Positions 30,418 to 40,824 of a DNA stretch of 64,000 nt are shown in pieces; positions within the stretch are counted from its first letter, which is position 1, and every line of letters starts with the position of its first letter. The stretch is from an uncultured Bacteroidota bacterium (lineage in GTDB: Bacteria; Bacteroidota; Bacteroidia; UKL13-3): the NCBI GenBank assembly GCA_903850915.1, contig CAINMV010000001.1, positions 44,557 through 108,556 on the forward strand, in the 5' to 3' direction. A program made the translations under genes and the position numbers. The notes beneath the pieces were generated by a model, which made no database searches, had not been told where the DNA came from, and was given only the letters and a program-made list of their open reading frames with translations.

Positions 30418-30494
30418 ATTGAAATACGTTTTAAATTACGATTTTATGACAAAAATCAGCAGTTAAATAATTTAGATGTTTTACCTTGGCGGTT

Positions 30495-31535
30495 ATGAGA
30501 AATAGTTTACTTTTTGTATCTTTTATTTTTACGTTTAATGTGTTTTCACAATCTTCGGAACCACATTTAAAGAACCTAACGCAGCTTACATTTGGGGGCG
30601 ATAATGCAGAAGCTTATTTCAGTCCGAATGGTAAGTTTGTATCTTTTCAAAGTAATTATATGAAATGGGGATTGCATTGCGATCAGATTTTTTCTATGGA
30701 TTTAAAAAAGGCCACTAAGGATACCTTGTATCGTCCCAATTTAATTAGTACAGGAAAAGGACGTACCACTTGTAGTTATTATATGCCCGATATGAAACAT
30801 ATCCTTTATGCTTCAACACATTTAGCGGCAGATACGTGCCCGCCAACAGCATATGTGAAAGGGAAATATCTATGGAACGTATATCCAGAGTATGATATTT
30901 TTGTTGCTGATTTAAATGGTAAAATTACGAAGCAACTAACTAATTCGCCTGGTTATGATGCAGAAGCTACGATCTCGCCTAAAGGCGACAAAATTGTATT
31001 TACAAGCGACCGTAGTGGCGATTTAGAATTGTGGACGATGAATATCGATGGAACAAATCAAAAGCAAATTACAAATGGACTAGGTTACGATGGAGGTGCT
31101 TTCTTCTCTGCAGATGGTACGAAGTTGGTTTTTCGCGCCTCTCGCCCAACAATAGATGCCGATGTAATGGAGTATAAAAATTACTTAGTCGAACATCTAG
31201 TGGCTCCAACCACGATGGAAATTTATACTTGCAATGTCGATGGTAGCAATTTAAAGCAAATAACACATCTCGGCAAAGCAAATTGGGCGCCTTATTTTTC
31301 TCCAAAAGGAGATAAAATCATCTTTTCAAGCAATCATCATAGCGATAAAGGTTATGACTTTCAGTTATTTATGATTAACATCGATGGCACAGGATTAGAG
31401 GCCATTACGGCTGTAAGTAAATTCAATGCCTTTCCTATGTTCTCGCCGGATGGAAAGAAACTTATTTTTTCGTCTAATAGAAATAACCATGGCACGCGAG
31501 ATACCAATCTTTTTATCGCTGACTGGGTTGAATAG
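30495..31535 (+). CDS. Secreted TolB-like WD40/PD40 beta-propeller protein
   Basis: Repeated PD40 motifs: AYFSPNGKFVSFQSN, ATISPKGDKIVFTSDRSGDLELWTMNIDGTNQKQIT, PYFSPKGDKIIFSSN, PMFSPDGKKLIFSSNRN. Confidence 0.85.
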   Translation: MRNSLLFVSFIFTFNVFSQSSEPHLKNLTQLTFGGDNAEAYFSPNGKFVSFQSNYMKWGLHCDQIFSMDLKKATKDTLYRPNLISTGKGRTTCSYYMPDMKHILYASTHLAADTCPPTAYVKGKYLWNVYPEYDIFVADLNGKITKQLTNSPGYDAEATISPKGDKIVFTSDRSGDLELWTMNIDGTNQKQITNGLGYDGGAFFSADGTKLVFRASRPTIDADVMEYKNYLVEHLVAPTTMEIYTCNVDGSNLKQITHLGKANWAPYFSPKGDKIIFSSNHHSDKGYDFQLFMINIDGTGLEAITAVSKFNAFPMFSPDGKKLIFSSNRNNHGTRDTNLFIADWVE

Positions 31536-31571
31536 TTTTTTGTAATTTTACTAACTTTTTCACTTTAAGCT

Positions 31572-32807
31572 ATGTTAAAAAAGCATCATCTCCTTGTATT
31601 ATTTTTATTGCTCAATCAATTTATTTTTGCGCAAAATATATCCGAAAAGAACTTACGAAAATACATCTCCTTCTTGGCTTCCGATAGCCTGCACGGTCGT
31701 GCGTCGGGCAGTGACGATGAGTTGAAGGCTGCCGAATATATCGCTGATGTTTTCAAACGATATAAATTAGTTTACCTGCCAGGGTATTCCTCGTATTTCC
31801 ATCCCTTTTCTTTTCGCTCCAAAAACAATCCACATAGTATAGATTCCAATGAAGGACTTGTTAGAAACTGCAGAAATGTAGTTGGATATTTAGATTGTAA
31901 TGCTTCTCAAACCATTGTTCTCGGGGCACATTATGATCATTTAGGGTTAGGTATGGACTTTAATTCTTTGGATCCGAATCCGCAAGGTAAAATTCATAAT
32001 GGTGCAGACGACAATGCGTCAGGTACCGCTGGTGTTATGGAGTTAGCACGTCTTTTTTCTAAGCAGAAAACGAAATTGAAATTCAATATTATTTTTTGTT
32101 TGTTTAGTGGAGAAGAACATGGTTTGGTAGGGTCGAAGAAATTGATGGAGCAAACACATTTGGACTCTACAAAAATCAAATACATGTTTAATTTTGATAT
32201 GATCGGCAGAATGAATGATAGCTCTAAATCGCTTTTGGTAATGGGTTATGGCACAAGTCCGGATTGGGGCGTGCTTGTTACAAAGGCGAACAAAGATTTT
32301 CATTTAGTATATGATAGCGCAGGTATTGGACCCTCGGATTATACCACCTATTATTTAGAAAATGTTCCAGTGCTTGGCTTCTTTACTGGGCAACATGCCG
32401 ACTATCACAAGCCTACTGATGACGCAACTAAAATTAATTATAAAAAAGAGAAAAGTATTCTGGAGTTCGTGGCTCGTATTGTTACTACGTCAGGAGATTA
32501 TCCTAAAATTAAATTTACAAAGACGATAACAAAAGAATCTGCAAAAACGAACTTCAAAGTTACCATGGGGATCATGCCAGATTATATTTTTGAAGGGAAA
32601 GGTTTGCGGGTTGATGGCGTTACAGATGGGAAACCAGCCGCCAATGCTGGAATATTAAAGGGTGATGTATTGATAAAATTTGATGAATTGGAAATCAAAG
32701 ACATCCAAGATTATATGAAGGCGCTGTCCTTAACAAAAAAGGGGGAGACCAAAAGAATAACTATTTTGAGAGGGAAAGATCTTTTGGAGTTGAATGTTAC
32801 GTTCTAA
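31572..32807 (+). CDS. M28 family metallopeptidase with C-terminal PDZ domain
   Basis: LGAHYDHLG, GADDNASGTAGVMELARLF, FSGEEHGLVGSK; PDZ-like GKPAANAGILKGDVLIKFDELEIKDIQDY. Confidence 0.9.
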   Translation: MLKKHHLLVLFLLLNQFIFAQNISEKNLRKYISFLASDSLHGRASGSDDELKAAEYIADVFKRYKLVYLPGYSSYFHPFSFRSKNNPHSIDSNEGLVRNCRNVVGYLDCNASQTIVLGAHYDHLGLGMDFNSLDPNPQGKIHNGADDNASGTAGVMELARLFSKQKTKLKFNIIFCLFSGEEHGLVGSKKLMEQTHLDSTKIKYMFNFDMIGRMNDSSKSLLVMGYGTSPDWGVLVTKANKDFHLVYDSAGIGPSDYTTYYLENVPVLGFFTGQHADYHKPTDDATKINYKKEKSILEFVARIVTTSGDYPKIKFTKTITKESAKTNFKVTMGIMPDYIFEGKGLRVDGVTDGKPAANAGILKGDVLIKFDELEIKDIQDYMKALSLTKKGETKRITILRGKDLLELNVTF

Positions 32808-32855
32808 GTATCATAGCCAACTTTTTAATTTTTTTCAGTGGAGTGCTTTTTAACA

Positions 32856-34076
32856 CTATTCCATATAATCTTTTGTATTGTTTGAACCTTGGCTCATCAC
32901 CTGAAACGCTGAACCAACATCATAAATATCATTATTGTATTTGTTTCCAAGTACAATAATTACAAATTTTTGCATTGGATTAATATAAAATAAGCTATTG
33001 TAGCTGTTCCACCAGCCATTATGGTAAACAACTTTATCAGAATCGTTAAAGCAAATCATACGAAAACCATAGCCATAGTTGCGCATTCCGCGTTTTTCTT
33101 TACTACGAGGCGTCCATGCACTTTGTAATGTTTCCGACTTTAGAATTCTATTGTTAATCAACCCATCATACCATTTATATAAGTCGAGCACCGTACTGTA
33201 AATTCCTTTATCGCCTACAACACCATCAAAATAATCGGTCTCTTCTCTTTTCCAAAAGCCATTGTAGCTTGTCGTTCTATTTATAAAAGCGGCAGGGTCT
33301 TTTTCATTGGCAAGCCAAGTATTGTTCATTTGTAAAGGCTCAAAAATATTCTTATGTAGGAATGTGCTGAAAGGAATACCGCTAACTTTCTCAACAATTC
33401 CTGCAAGGAGCACATAATTGGTATTACTATATTCAAAATATCGTCCAGGCTTTCCAATAAATCGTCTGTCAAAAGTTTTGAACCACTTAAAAATCTCGTC
33501 TTGGGTTGGGTATAAATTCCCTCTTATAACCTTATCATTATATACATTTACATAGTTGGCTAAACCACTTCTATGGGATAACAACATCTCAATTGTGATT
33601 TTTTTGAATGGCAACTCCGGGAAATAATCACTAACTAAATCGGTAAGTTTCAATTTCCCTTCTTCCATTAGCTTCAAAATTGCTACAGCTGTAAATGTTT
33701 TCGACATAGACGCAATTTGGAATTTAGTATCCGGTTTCAACGCTTCTTTGTTCTCAAGGTTGGCATATCCGAAACATTTTTGATATACGACAACACCTTG
33801 CTGCGCTATTAATACATTGCCATTAAAACCTTTCCTATTTGCTTTTACCTGGTAAATAGAGTCGAGTAATCGACTTTTATAGGTGGCATTTATGCTTTTG
33901 GCAATTTTAGCTTGCCTGTCATCGATAGGCTTATTTGCACTGGAATGTACAATAGAACCAGTTATCTCAGAGCCTTTCCCTGAAGATGTTGAACACGATG
34001 GGAGTTGTATAATCCCGGCTAAAAGTATAACTCCGGCGAGTAAACCAGACAGTCTATATTTATTTTCTTTTGTCAA
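32856..34076 (-). CDS. Serine hydrolase, class C beta-lactamase/PBP-like lipoprotein
   Basis: Lipobox-like LPSCSTSS; SxxK motif ASMSKTFTAVAIL; FEYSNTNYVLLAGIVEKVSG. Confidence 0.88.
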   Translation of the reverse strand: MTKENKYRLSGLLAGVILLAGIIQLPSCSTSSGKGSEITGSIVHSSANKPIDDRQAKIAKSINATYKSRLLDSIYQVKANRKGFNGNVLIAQQGVVVYQKCFGYANLENKEALKPDTKFQIASMSKTFTAVAILKLMEEGKLKLTDLVSDYFPELPFKKITIEMLLSHRSGLANYVNVYNDKVIRGNLYPTQDEIFKWFKTFDRRFIGKPGRYFEYSNTNYVLLAGIVEKVSGIPFSTFLHKNIFEPLQMNNTWLANEKDPAAFINRTTSYNGFWKREETDYFDGVVGDKGIYSTVLDLYKWYDGLINNRILKSETLQSAWTPRSKEKRGMRNYGYGFRMICFNDSDKVVYHNGWWNSYNSLFYINPMQKFVIIVLGNKYNNDIYDVGSAFQVMSQGSNNTKDYME

Positions 34077-34094
34077 TTTATTAATAATAAAAAG

Positions 34095-35249
34095 TTAAAC
34101 ATTTTTAATTAAGTTATTCGCAATTTCCCTAGCTTCTTTGTCGCTTTCAAAGTAGTCGTTAAGGTTTGGTTTGGCTAAAAATGTTGCTTTTCCCATTGTC
34201 GTTTCTACAATATCAAATATGTCCAAAAATTTTATTCTATCGCTTAAAAATGCCGCATTGCAAATTTCATTAGCTGCATTTAATATACAAGCCATATTTC
34301 CGCCTTTGTTTAGGCAGTAATAAGCAAAATCCAAGCTTCTAAAAGTTACCTTATCCGCTGCTTCAAAGGTAAGTTGAGGATAATTTAAGAAGTTGAATCT
34401 TGGGAAGTTAGCGCTGATGCGCTCGGGATATGTGAATGCATAATGGATAGGCAGTTTCATATCAGGTAGTCCCATTTGCGCTTTCATGCTTCCATCTGTA
34501 AATTGCACCAAACTATGCACTATACTTTGTGGATGAACAATAACATCAATTTGAGAGGCTTCGAGACCAAAAAGCCATTTTGCTTCTATAATTTCCAATG
34601 CCTTATTCATCAAACTTGCCGAGTCGATGGTGATTTTTGACCCCATGGTCCAGTTGGGGTGTTTTAAAGCTTGTGCTTTAGTTACACCGGCAAGGTCGGA
34701 AGTGCTTTTTCCTCTGAACGGTCCACCACTTGCTGTGAGATATATTTTTTCTATTGGGTTATTATATTCACCCGTCAAGCACTGAAAAATTGCAGAATGT
34801 TCTGAATCAACAGGTATTATTTTTACGTTGTGTTTTACACATAAGCTGCTAATATAGTCACCGGCAACAACGAGGGTTTCTTTATTGGCCAAGGCAATAG
34901 TTTTACCTGCTTGAATCGCTGCAATGGTAGGCCTTAAGCCACTGAAACCAACTTGTGCCGTAAGCACAATGTCGATGGTGTCGCTGCAAACCGACTGAAT
35001 GATAGAATCGCTACCTGAAAACACTTTTATTGGTAAAGACGCTAATGCAACTTTTACTTTTTCATAGTGGATGTCGTTAGAAATAACAACAGAATTTGGC
35101 TTGAATTCTAAGGCTTGTGATATAAGTAAATCGACATTGTTATGTGCGGTAAGCAATTCAACTTCGAAATGGTCAGGATGGCACGCTATTACTTCCAATG
35201 CTTGGGTTCCAATGCTTCCGGTACTGCCTAATATTGCAATTCGCTTCAT
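34095..35249 (-). CDS. dxr: 1-deoxy-D-xylulose-5-phosphate reductoisomerase
   Basis: AILGSTGSIGTQALEVI, LANKETLVVAGDYI, PVDSEHSAIFQCL, LTASGGPFRG. Confidence 0.96.
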   Translation of the reverse strand: MKRIAILGSTGSIGTQALEVIACHPDHFEVELLTAHNNVDLLISQALEFKPNSVVISNDIHYEKVKVALASLPIKVFSGSDSIIQSVCSDTIDIVLTAQVGFSGLRPTIAAIQAGKTIALANKETLVVAGDYISSLCVKHNVKIIPVDSEHSAIFQCLTGEYNNPIEKIYLTASGGPFRGKSTSDLAGVTKAQALKHPNWTMGSKITIDSASLMNKALEIIEAKWLFGLEASQIDVIVHPQSIVHSLVQFTDGSMKAQMGLPDMKLPIHYAFTYPERISANFPRFNFLNYPQLTFEAADKVTFRSLDFAYYCLNKGGNMACILNAANEICNAAFLSDRIKFLDIFDIVETTMGKATFLAKPNLNDYFESDKEAREIANNLIKNV

Positions 35250-35451
35250 GTAATTTTTTTGGCGCGCCTTGGTTGCACATCGCCATAGTTAATTATCGGC
35301 AAATTAAGTTTAATTATAACAAGGAGTAATGGATGAAATCCACATTTTAAGTCATAAACTATAAAAATGAAGGGATTTCTATACAGAAAACTAGCTGCTC
35401 TTTTTTGATTGCAATTGTAAAAATATACATTTTTTAAAAGGGTAATCTCAA

Positions 35452-37575
35452 TTAAAGCTTTACTTGAAAGTCGAGGAAAGTAGTCGTTCCTCGAGTCCTG
35501 TATCCTATGATTTCAGTGTACTTTGTATTTAACAAATTGTCGATTTTAAGCCCTATTGAAATAGAATTCGTAATAAAGTAGCGTGCATGAAAATCCAATA
35601 ATGTATAACCATCAATTAGCTTGGAATCCAAGGCGCCATATGGTCCTAAGTTAGGATTATAAAAAGCATCATACCTTGTGGTGATATAACGAGTGTCGAT
35701 ACGAAAACTTAAATGTTCGGATGGCTTGTAATTCAAAACTAAATTTAAAGTATTGGTAGGTCGTCTTACCATTTTAACTTCTTCGTACGATTTGCTGAGA
35801 AAAGTTCCTCCTTCAAACAACTGAATATGATTGCCTGATGACGCAAGCGTATCGATGTCAGTAGAACTAACCGTGAACTTGCTTGACACGTAGCAATAGC
35901 GCAAAGAGAGGCTTAGTTGCTCGTTCGCTTTAATGCTCAATGAAAAGTCAACCCCGCTATTTACCTGTTTGCCAAGGTTTAAATAGGTGTTGCCTTTAAA
36001 ATCAAAATATGATAAGGAGTCTAGCATGGAGTTTTTATCCCAAAGGTTTACATATTGTATTGGTTTTCTAGTGGTGATATTAAAAACGGAAGCTGTAAAA
36101 TAGGTGGTTTTGTTTACAATAGTTTTAAATCCTATTTCTTTCGATTTTGAATGCTGTGGATCAAGTCTTTTATTGCCAAAAAGCATAGTGTTCTGGTCAT
36201 TCGCATATAACTGATAGAGCGAAGGATTTAAAAAACCACTGGTGAAGGAGGCATAAATGGTGTTGCCATTTTTGGAGTAGGAGGGAGAAGCTTCAAAAGC
36301 AAGTGTATTTCCATATACATTATGCATATTTAAACGCATTCCTGCGGCTAAGTTTAAGGCCTTAAATCCCTGTTTCTCAAAATTATAATCGCCATGAAAA
36401 AAGGCATACGTGTTTTTTTGAAGCAAATTTGAATCTGCATAATTTGTTTTGCTTTGATATGGATAACTCGGGTCGTTATAATAATATTCTGTTTCCATAT
36501 TCATATTTTCGTTGTTGAGCCCTAAGCCCAAAACTGCATTAAGTGATTTCAATTTAAATACGCTAAGTATTTCACCTTGTAGGTTATTGCCCGTGTTAAT
36601 CCCTTTAAAATAGGAATGATCAAAATAATCTGCGGTGTCGCGCGCTACTAATGATGAGTCGTTGATGTTGGTACGTTGGTTTGCTGTATAAGCCAAATTG
36701 CCTTGAAAAGTTACTTTAGGATTTAAGATGTATTGCGATTTTATTTGGTAAACTTGTCTATTCGTGGCTAAAGTATTGTTATTATCATTGCTAAAAGCAC
36801 CGTTGTCGATATTGCTAAATTTCTCTAATGATTTGGCTGTAAGCGAGATTTTGAAGTTCTTCTTGTCATATCCGATTTTGCCAATAAAATCAGTTTGATG
36901 AAAGTCATCTAAATCCCTCGGTTGTATTGGCCTAAGCGTAGATGTATCCACCGTGGCATCAAAACCTTTACTAGTAATGGTATTTAAGCCAATGGAGCCG
37001 TAGATGCCACTTTTATCGCTATAGCGTATAAATGCATTGTTCACGGCATAGTCCGATCCGTAACGTAAATCAACACCTGCTTCAAATGGCTTGTCACCTC
37101 TATCTTTGGTAATAATATTAATGCTTCCTCCAATAGCTCCTGAACCATAAAGTGCACTGTTTGATCCACGCACAATCTCTATCCGTTCAATACTTGTTAA
37201 GGTAAGGTCGCCGATATCGAAGGCATTGTTTGGCGATGATGGGTCATTAAGCAGAATTCCATCGATAAGAATGGCGGTTTGATTGGTGTTTGTTCCTCGC
37301 ATGCTCACACTTTGGTTGCCACCAGCATTCATGCCATTTCCAACGATATAAATGCTTTCCATTTGTGATAATAACTCCGGCAATGTTTTTACATTGGAAG
37401 CCACAATCTGTTGGTCACTAATTACAGTCACACTTCTAGGCACAGTGGAGGCTTCCTTTTCGGTCCGTGAGGTGCTAATCACAACTTCATTCAATGCCTT
37501 AACTCGAGAGGTGTCCTGAGCTTTTAAAATTTGGCTAAAGGCGATTAACGCCATAAAAATAAGTATTCTGTTCAT
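35452..37575 (-). CDS. TonB-dependent receptor, BtuB-like
   Basis: Signal peptide, plug domain (NEVVISTSRTEKEASTVPRSVTVISDQQI...SMRGTNTNQTAILIDGILLND...RIEIVRGSNSALYGSGAIGGSINIITK), C-terminal aromatic beta-strand; preceded by a cobalamin riboswitch. Start moved to MNRILIF. Confidence 0.9.
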   Translation of the reverse strand: MNRILIFMALIAFSQILKAQDTSRVKALNEVVISTSRTEKEASTVPRSVTVISDQQIVASNVKTLPELLSQMESIYIVGNGMNAGGNQSVSMRGTNTNQTAILIDGILLNDPSSPNNAFDIGDLTLTSIERIEIVRGSNSALYGSGAIGGSINIITKDRGDKPFEAGVDLRYGSDYAVNNAFIRYSDKSGIYGSIGLNTITSKGFDATVDTSTLRPIQPRDLDDFHQTDFIGKIGYDKKNFKISLTAKSLEKFSNIDNGAFSNDNNNTLATNRQVYQIKSQYILNPKVTFQGNLAYTANQRTNINDSSLVARDTADYFDHSYFKGINTGNNLQGEILSVFKLKSLNAVLGLGLNNENMNMETEYYYNDPSYPYQSKTNYADSNLLQKNTYAFFHGDYNFEKQGFKALNLAAGMRLNMHNVYGNTLAFEASPSYSKNGNTIYASFTSGFLNPSLYQLYANDQNTMLFGNKRLDPQHSKSKEIGFKTIVNKTTYFTASVFNITTRKPIQYVNLWDKNSMLDSLSYFDFKGNTYLNLGKQVNSGVDFSLSIKANEQLSLSLRYCYVSSKFTVSSTDIDTLASSGNHIQLFEGGTFLSKSYEEVKMVRRPTNTLNLVLNYKPSEHLSFRIDTRYITTRYDAFYNPNLGPYGALDSKLIDGYTLLDFHARYFITNSISIGLKIDNLLNTKYTEIIGYRTRGTTTFLDFQVKL

Positions 37576-37704
37576 TTTTAACAATAAAATAATTTAAAAA
37601 TTGCAGCCAAAAAACTTTAAATAGGAAAGGAAGTTAAAGAACAAAAGAAACAAATAATCTGATGTTCATTACCACCTTTCTTCCCGAAAGCATAATGACA
37701 AATA

Positions 37705-37857
37705 CATTAGGCAGGTCTTCTGACTCGTCGTTCCTATTGCGCCTTCCCCTTTCAATGAAGCAGAGTGGCGATGAATGCAATAGGCATTTTTACGACTTAC
37801 AGCAGCGGGAACTGTTCAGGATTTCCACCTGATTCCCTTTTAATGAAACGCGAATTA
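37705..37857 (-). promoter_or_regulatory. Cobalamin (AdoCbl) riboswitch
   Basis: Minus strand reads GGGAATCAGGTGGAAATCCTGAACAGTTCCCGCTGCTGTAAGTCG...GACGAGTCAGAAGACCTGCC, i.e. a conserved B12-box region and the 3' GAGTCAGAAGACCTGCC element. Boundaries approximate. Confidence 0.93.
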
Positions 37858-37884
37858 TATTCCACATTTCAACCAAATGCAATG

Positions 37885-37892
37885 CAAATGTA
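37885..37892 (-). promoter_or_regulatory. Candidate -7 box TACATTTG upstream of the riboswitch
   Basis: Minus-strand TACATTTG with a TTG 23 nt upstream (…TTTTTTGGCTTTAAAAGTCAAAAATAAAACTACATTTG). Confidence 0.45.
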
Positions 37893-37952
37893 GTTTTATT
37901 TTTGACTTTTAAAGCCAAAAAACTAAAAGGTGGGTTTTAAAAGTCAAGATGA

Positions 37953-39287
37953 TTACTTCTTAGGTTTGTTGGGCCGTTTTTTTGGTTTCCCATACTTCTC
38001 ACGCATCAGTTGCTTGTGCGGAACTTTAGAGTTGGTTTTCTTGTTTTTCTCTTTTTTCTCGTGAAAGGCAGGACCGGCAGTACTTTTATCTGGTAATTTC
38101 ACTTTGATGTTCTTCATCTTTACCACAGGCATTTCCGAGGGCAAAAGAATTTCCGAGATTTCCACTTCCTTAGGCATTTCTAACATCGGGATCTGGTATT
38201 TCATTAGAGTTTCAATATTCTCTAAAAATTCTTTCTCTTGTGGCGAAATTAAAGTTATCGCGATACCATTTTTGTCGTATCGTCCAGTGCGTCCAATCCG
38301 ATGCATATAGCTTTCTGCTTCATCCGGTGTGTCGAAGTTTACTACATGGGTAACTTCATATACGTCTATCCCTCGAGCTACTATATCAGTAGCTATTAAG
38401 ACACGAAATACACCTTCTTTAAATTGATTTACTGCATTGAAACGATAGTTTTGAGCTTTATTGGAATGTATAACACCAACACGTTCTGGGAATAAACTTT
38501 CCATTTTCTCGAAAATAATATCGGCCATTGCCTTTGAAGCAGTAAAAACCAATACCTTGGTCATTTCACTTTCGCTTTTCAAAAGGTATTCTAGCAAATT
38601 TACTTTGGTGTTGAAATTAGGTACAATGTAACCTTGCTGATTGATGCTCTCTAATGGCGTGCCTGTAGGCGCTGCTTCAACTCGAATAGGGGCGTTAAAA
38701 TACTCTTCAATGAGTGCTTCAACACCTTCTGTAATGGTTGCTGAAAAAAGTAGATTCTGACGTTTCGGTAATGCATCCAAAAGATGCGTTAATTGAGGCC
38801 TAAATCCAAGACTAAGCATCTCATCAACTTCATCTATTACTAGTTTTTTTACTGTTTTTAACTTCAAAGTGCCATTAATTACCAATTCGAGCAGTCGTCC
38901 AGGTGTGGCTACAATTACATCCACTCCACTTTTTATTTCTTCAATTTGCGGATTAATACTAACACCACCAATAATACCGGTAACTTTTACATCCATGTAC
39001 CGAGTTAGCTTTTGAACCTCGGCAACTACTTGCATTACGAGTTCTCGCGTAGGTACTAAAATTAAAATTTGCGGTGCTTTTTGTTTGGCAAAAGTCCACT
39101 GTCGAAGGCAAGGTAAAAGATATGCAAATGTTTTACCAGTGCCTGTTTGGGCGATTCCAAGTACGTCCTTCCCCGACATAATAATAGAATATGCTTTAGC
39201 CTGAATCGGCGTTGGCGTATTAAACCCCAAATCGGAGAGCGCGTTTAAAAGGGGCTTATTAATATTCAGTTCTTCGAAGGTAATCAT
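37953..39287 (-). CDS. DEAD-box family RNA helicase (motif II reads DEVD)
   Basis: FEELNINKPLLNALSDLGFNTPTPIQ Q-motif, AQTGTGKT, PTRELVMQV, LVIDEVDEML, LFSATI, YMHRIGRTGRY; basic C-terminal tail. Confidence 0.93.
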   Translation of the reverse strand: MITFEELNINKPLLNALSDLGFNTPTPIQAKAYSIIMSGKDVLGIAQTGTGKTFAYLLPCLRQWTFAKQKAPQILILVPTRELVMQVVAEVQKLTRYMDVKVTGIIGGVSINPQIEEIKSGVDVIVATPGRLLELVINGTLKLKTVKKLVIDEVDEMLSLGFRPQLTHLLDALPKRQNLLFSATITEGVEALIEEYFNAPIRVEAAPTGTPLESINQQGYIVPNFNTKVNLLEYLLKSESEMTKVLVFTASKAMADIIFEKMESLFPERVGVIHSNKAQNYRFNAVNQFKEGVFRVLIATDIVARGIDVYEVTHVVNFDTPDEAESYMHRIGRTGRYDKNGIAITLISPQEKEFLENIETLMKYQIPMLEMPKEVEISEILLPSEMPVVKMKNIKVKLPDKSTAGPAFHEKKEKNKKTNSKVPHKQLMREKYGKPKKRPNKPKK

Positions 39288-39455
39288 GCGGTACTTATTG
39301 AACCGCGAAGGTAGTCATTATCTTTTTTACCGTTTTTGAGGCGTTAAGGTATTAATAAATTAGGTGTTAAGTATGGTAATGGTGCTCCTAATTTGTAATG
39401 AGGTAATTGTATTTTAAATCTGCTATTTCTAAAGAAAAAATATATTTTCGCATGT

Positions 39456-40823
39456 ATGAAACTCAGCAATCTTTTTATTGTTCTTTTTTGCACATTCGTG
39501 GCTAAAGCTCAAGTTAATTCCGACTCTGCCATGATAAAGCGTTTTTTCGATCGGGAATTGAGTAAAGGGCAATGTTATGATAATTTAAAGGAGCTATGTA
39601 AGGGCTATGGTAAGCGATTGAGTGGCTCACCCATTGCCGCAGGTGCGGTTGAATGGAGCTATAATAAAATGAAATCCTATGGTTTTGATAATATCTATAA
39701 GCAAGAAGTAATGGTACCGCACTGGGTGCGTGGCGTAAAGGAAAAAGCTACTTATCGTAAGTCGGATACAAGCAAAGTAGAACGTGTTGCCGTTTGTGCA
39801 CTAGGAGGAAGCATAGGTTGTAAAATTGAAGGTGCAGTAATAGAGGTAAACTCTTTTGAAGTATTGAAGGCATTAGGAAAAGAAAAAGTTAAGGGTAAAA
39901 TAATTTTCTTTAATCGACCAATGGATGATACTAATATCAACACTTTTGGGGCTTATAGTGGCGCTGTAAATCAGCGCAGCCGCGGTGCAAACGAAGCTTC
40001 ATTTATGGGTGCATCCGGTGTAATAGTTCGTTCTATGAGTTTAGGTTTAAATCGCTTTCCTCATACTGGTGCTATGATGCGCTATACCGATTCTGTTCCG
40101 AAAATCCCGGCATGTGCCATTAGCACAATGGATGCCGAAAAACTGAGCTCTGATTTAAGCAAGAATTCAAAATTAAAATTTGCTTTGGAGATGTCGAGTG
40201 AGTGGCTTCCAGATACGCTTTCGCATAATGTAATATGCGAGATAAAAGGAATCGAATTCCCTCAGGAAATTATAGTATTCGGCGGTCATCTTGATGCTTG
40301 GGATATGGCAGAAGGTGCTCACGATGATGGCGCGGGTGTGGTGCAATGCTTGGAAGCCTTACGTCTGTTTAAGGAACTTGGAATTCGCCCGAAACGAACG
40401 TTGCGATGCGTATTTTTCATGAATGAAGAGAATGGAATGAAAGGTGGTTTGAAATACGCTGAAGAGGCGAAGAAGAAAAATGAAAAAACAATTTTGGCCT
40501 TGGAAAGTGATGAAGGTGGCTTCACTCCACGTGGCTTTTCTTTCGATGCATCCGGTGACACTTTAAAAAGACTCATCAACTACAAAAGATTCTTTGAACC
40601 GTATTATATGTCCGATTTCCATGAAGGTGGCGGAGGAACTGATATTAGCCCACTAAAAGATCAGGGTACCGTATTAATGGATTTAAATCCCGACACGCAG
40701 CGTTATTTTGACTTTCATCATGCAGCAACGGATGTATTTCAAAGTGTTAATAAGCGCGAACTAGAACTGGGGGCTGCTGGAATTGCTTCCATGATTTATT
40801 TAATAGATAAATATGGGTTATAG
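39456..40823 (+). CDS. Secreted M28 family peptidase
   Basis: Signal peptide; VFGGHLDAWDMAEGAHDDGAGVVQCLEALRL, VFFMNEENGMKGG; PA-like region upstream. Confidence 0.88.
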   Translation: MKLSNLFIVLFCTFVAKAQVNSDSAMIKRFFDRELSKGQCYDNLKELCKGYGKRLSGSPIAAGAVEWSYNKMKSYGFDNIYKQEVMVPHWVRGVKEKATYRKSDTSKVERVAVCALGGSIGCKIEGAVIEVNSFEVLKALGKEKVKGKIIFFNRPMDDTNINTFGAYSGAVNQRSRGANEASFMGASGVIVRSMSLGLNRFPHTGAMMRYTDSVPKIPACAISTMDAEKLSSDLSKNSKLKFALEMSSEWLPDTLSHNVICEIKGIEFPQEIIVFGGHLDAWDMAEGAHDDGAGVVQCLEALRLFKELGIRPKRTLRCVFFMNEENGMKGGLKYAEEAKKKNEKTILALESDEGGFTPRGFSFDASGDTLKRLINYKRFFEPYYMSDFHEGGGGTDISPLKDQGTVLMDLNPDTQRYFDFHHAATDVFQSVNKRELELGAAGIASMIYLIDKYGL

Positions 40824-40824
40824 G

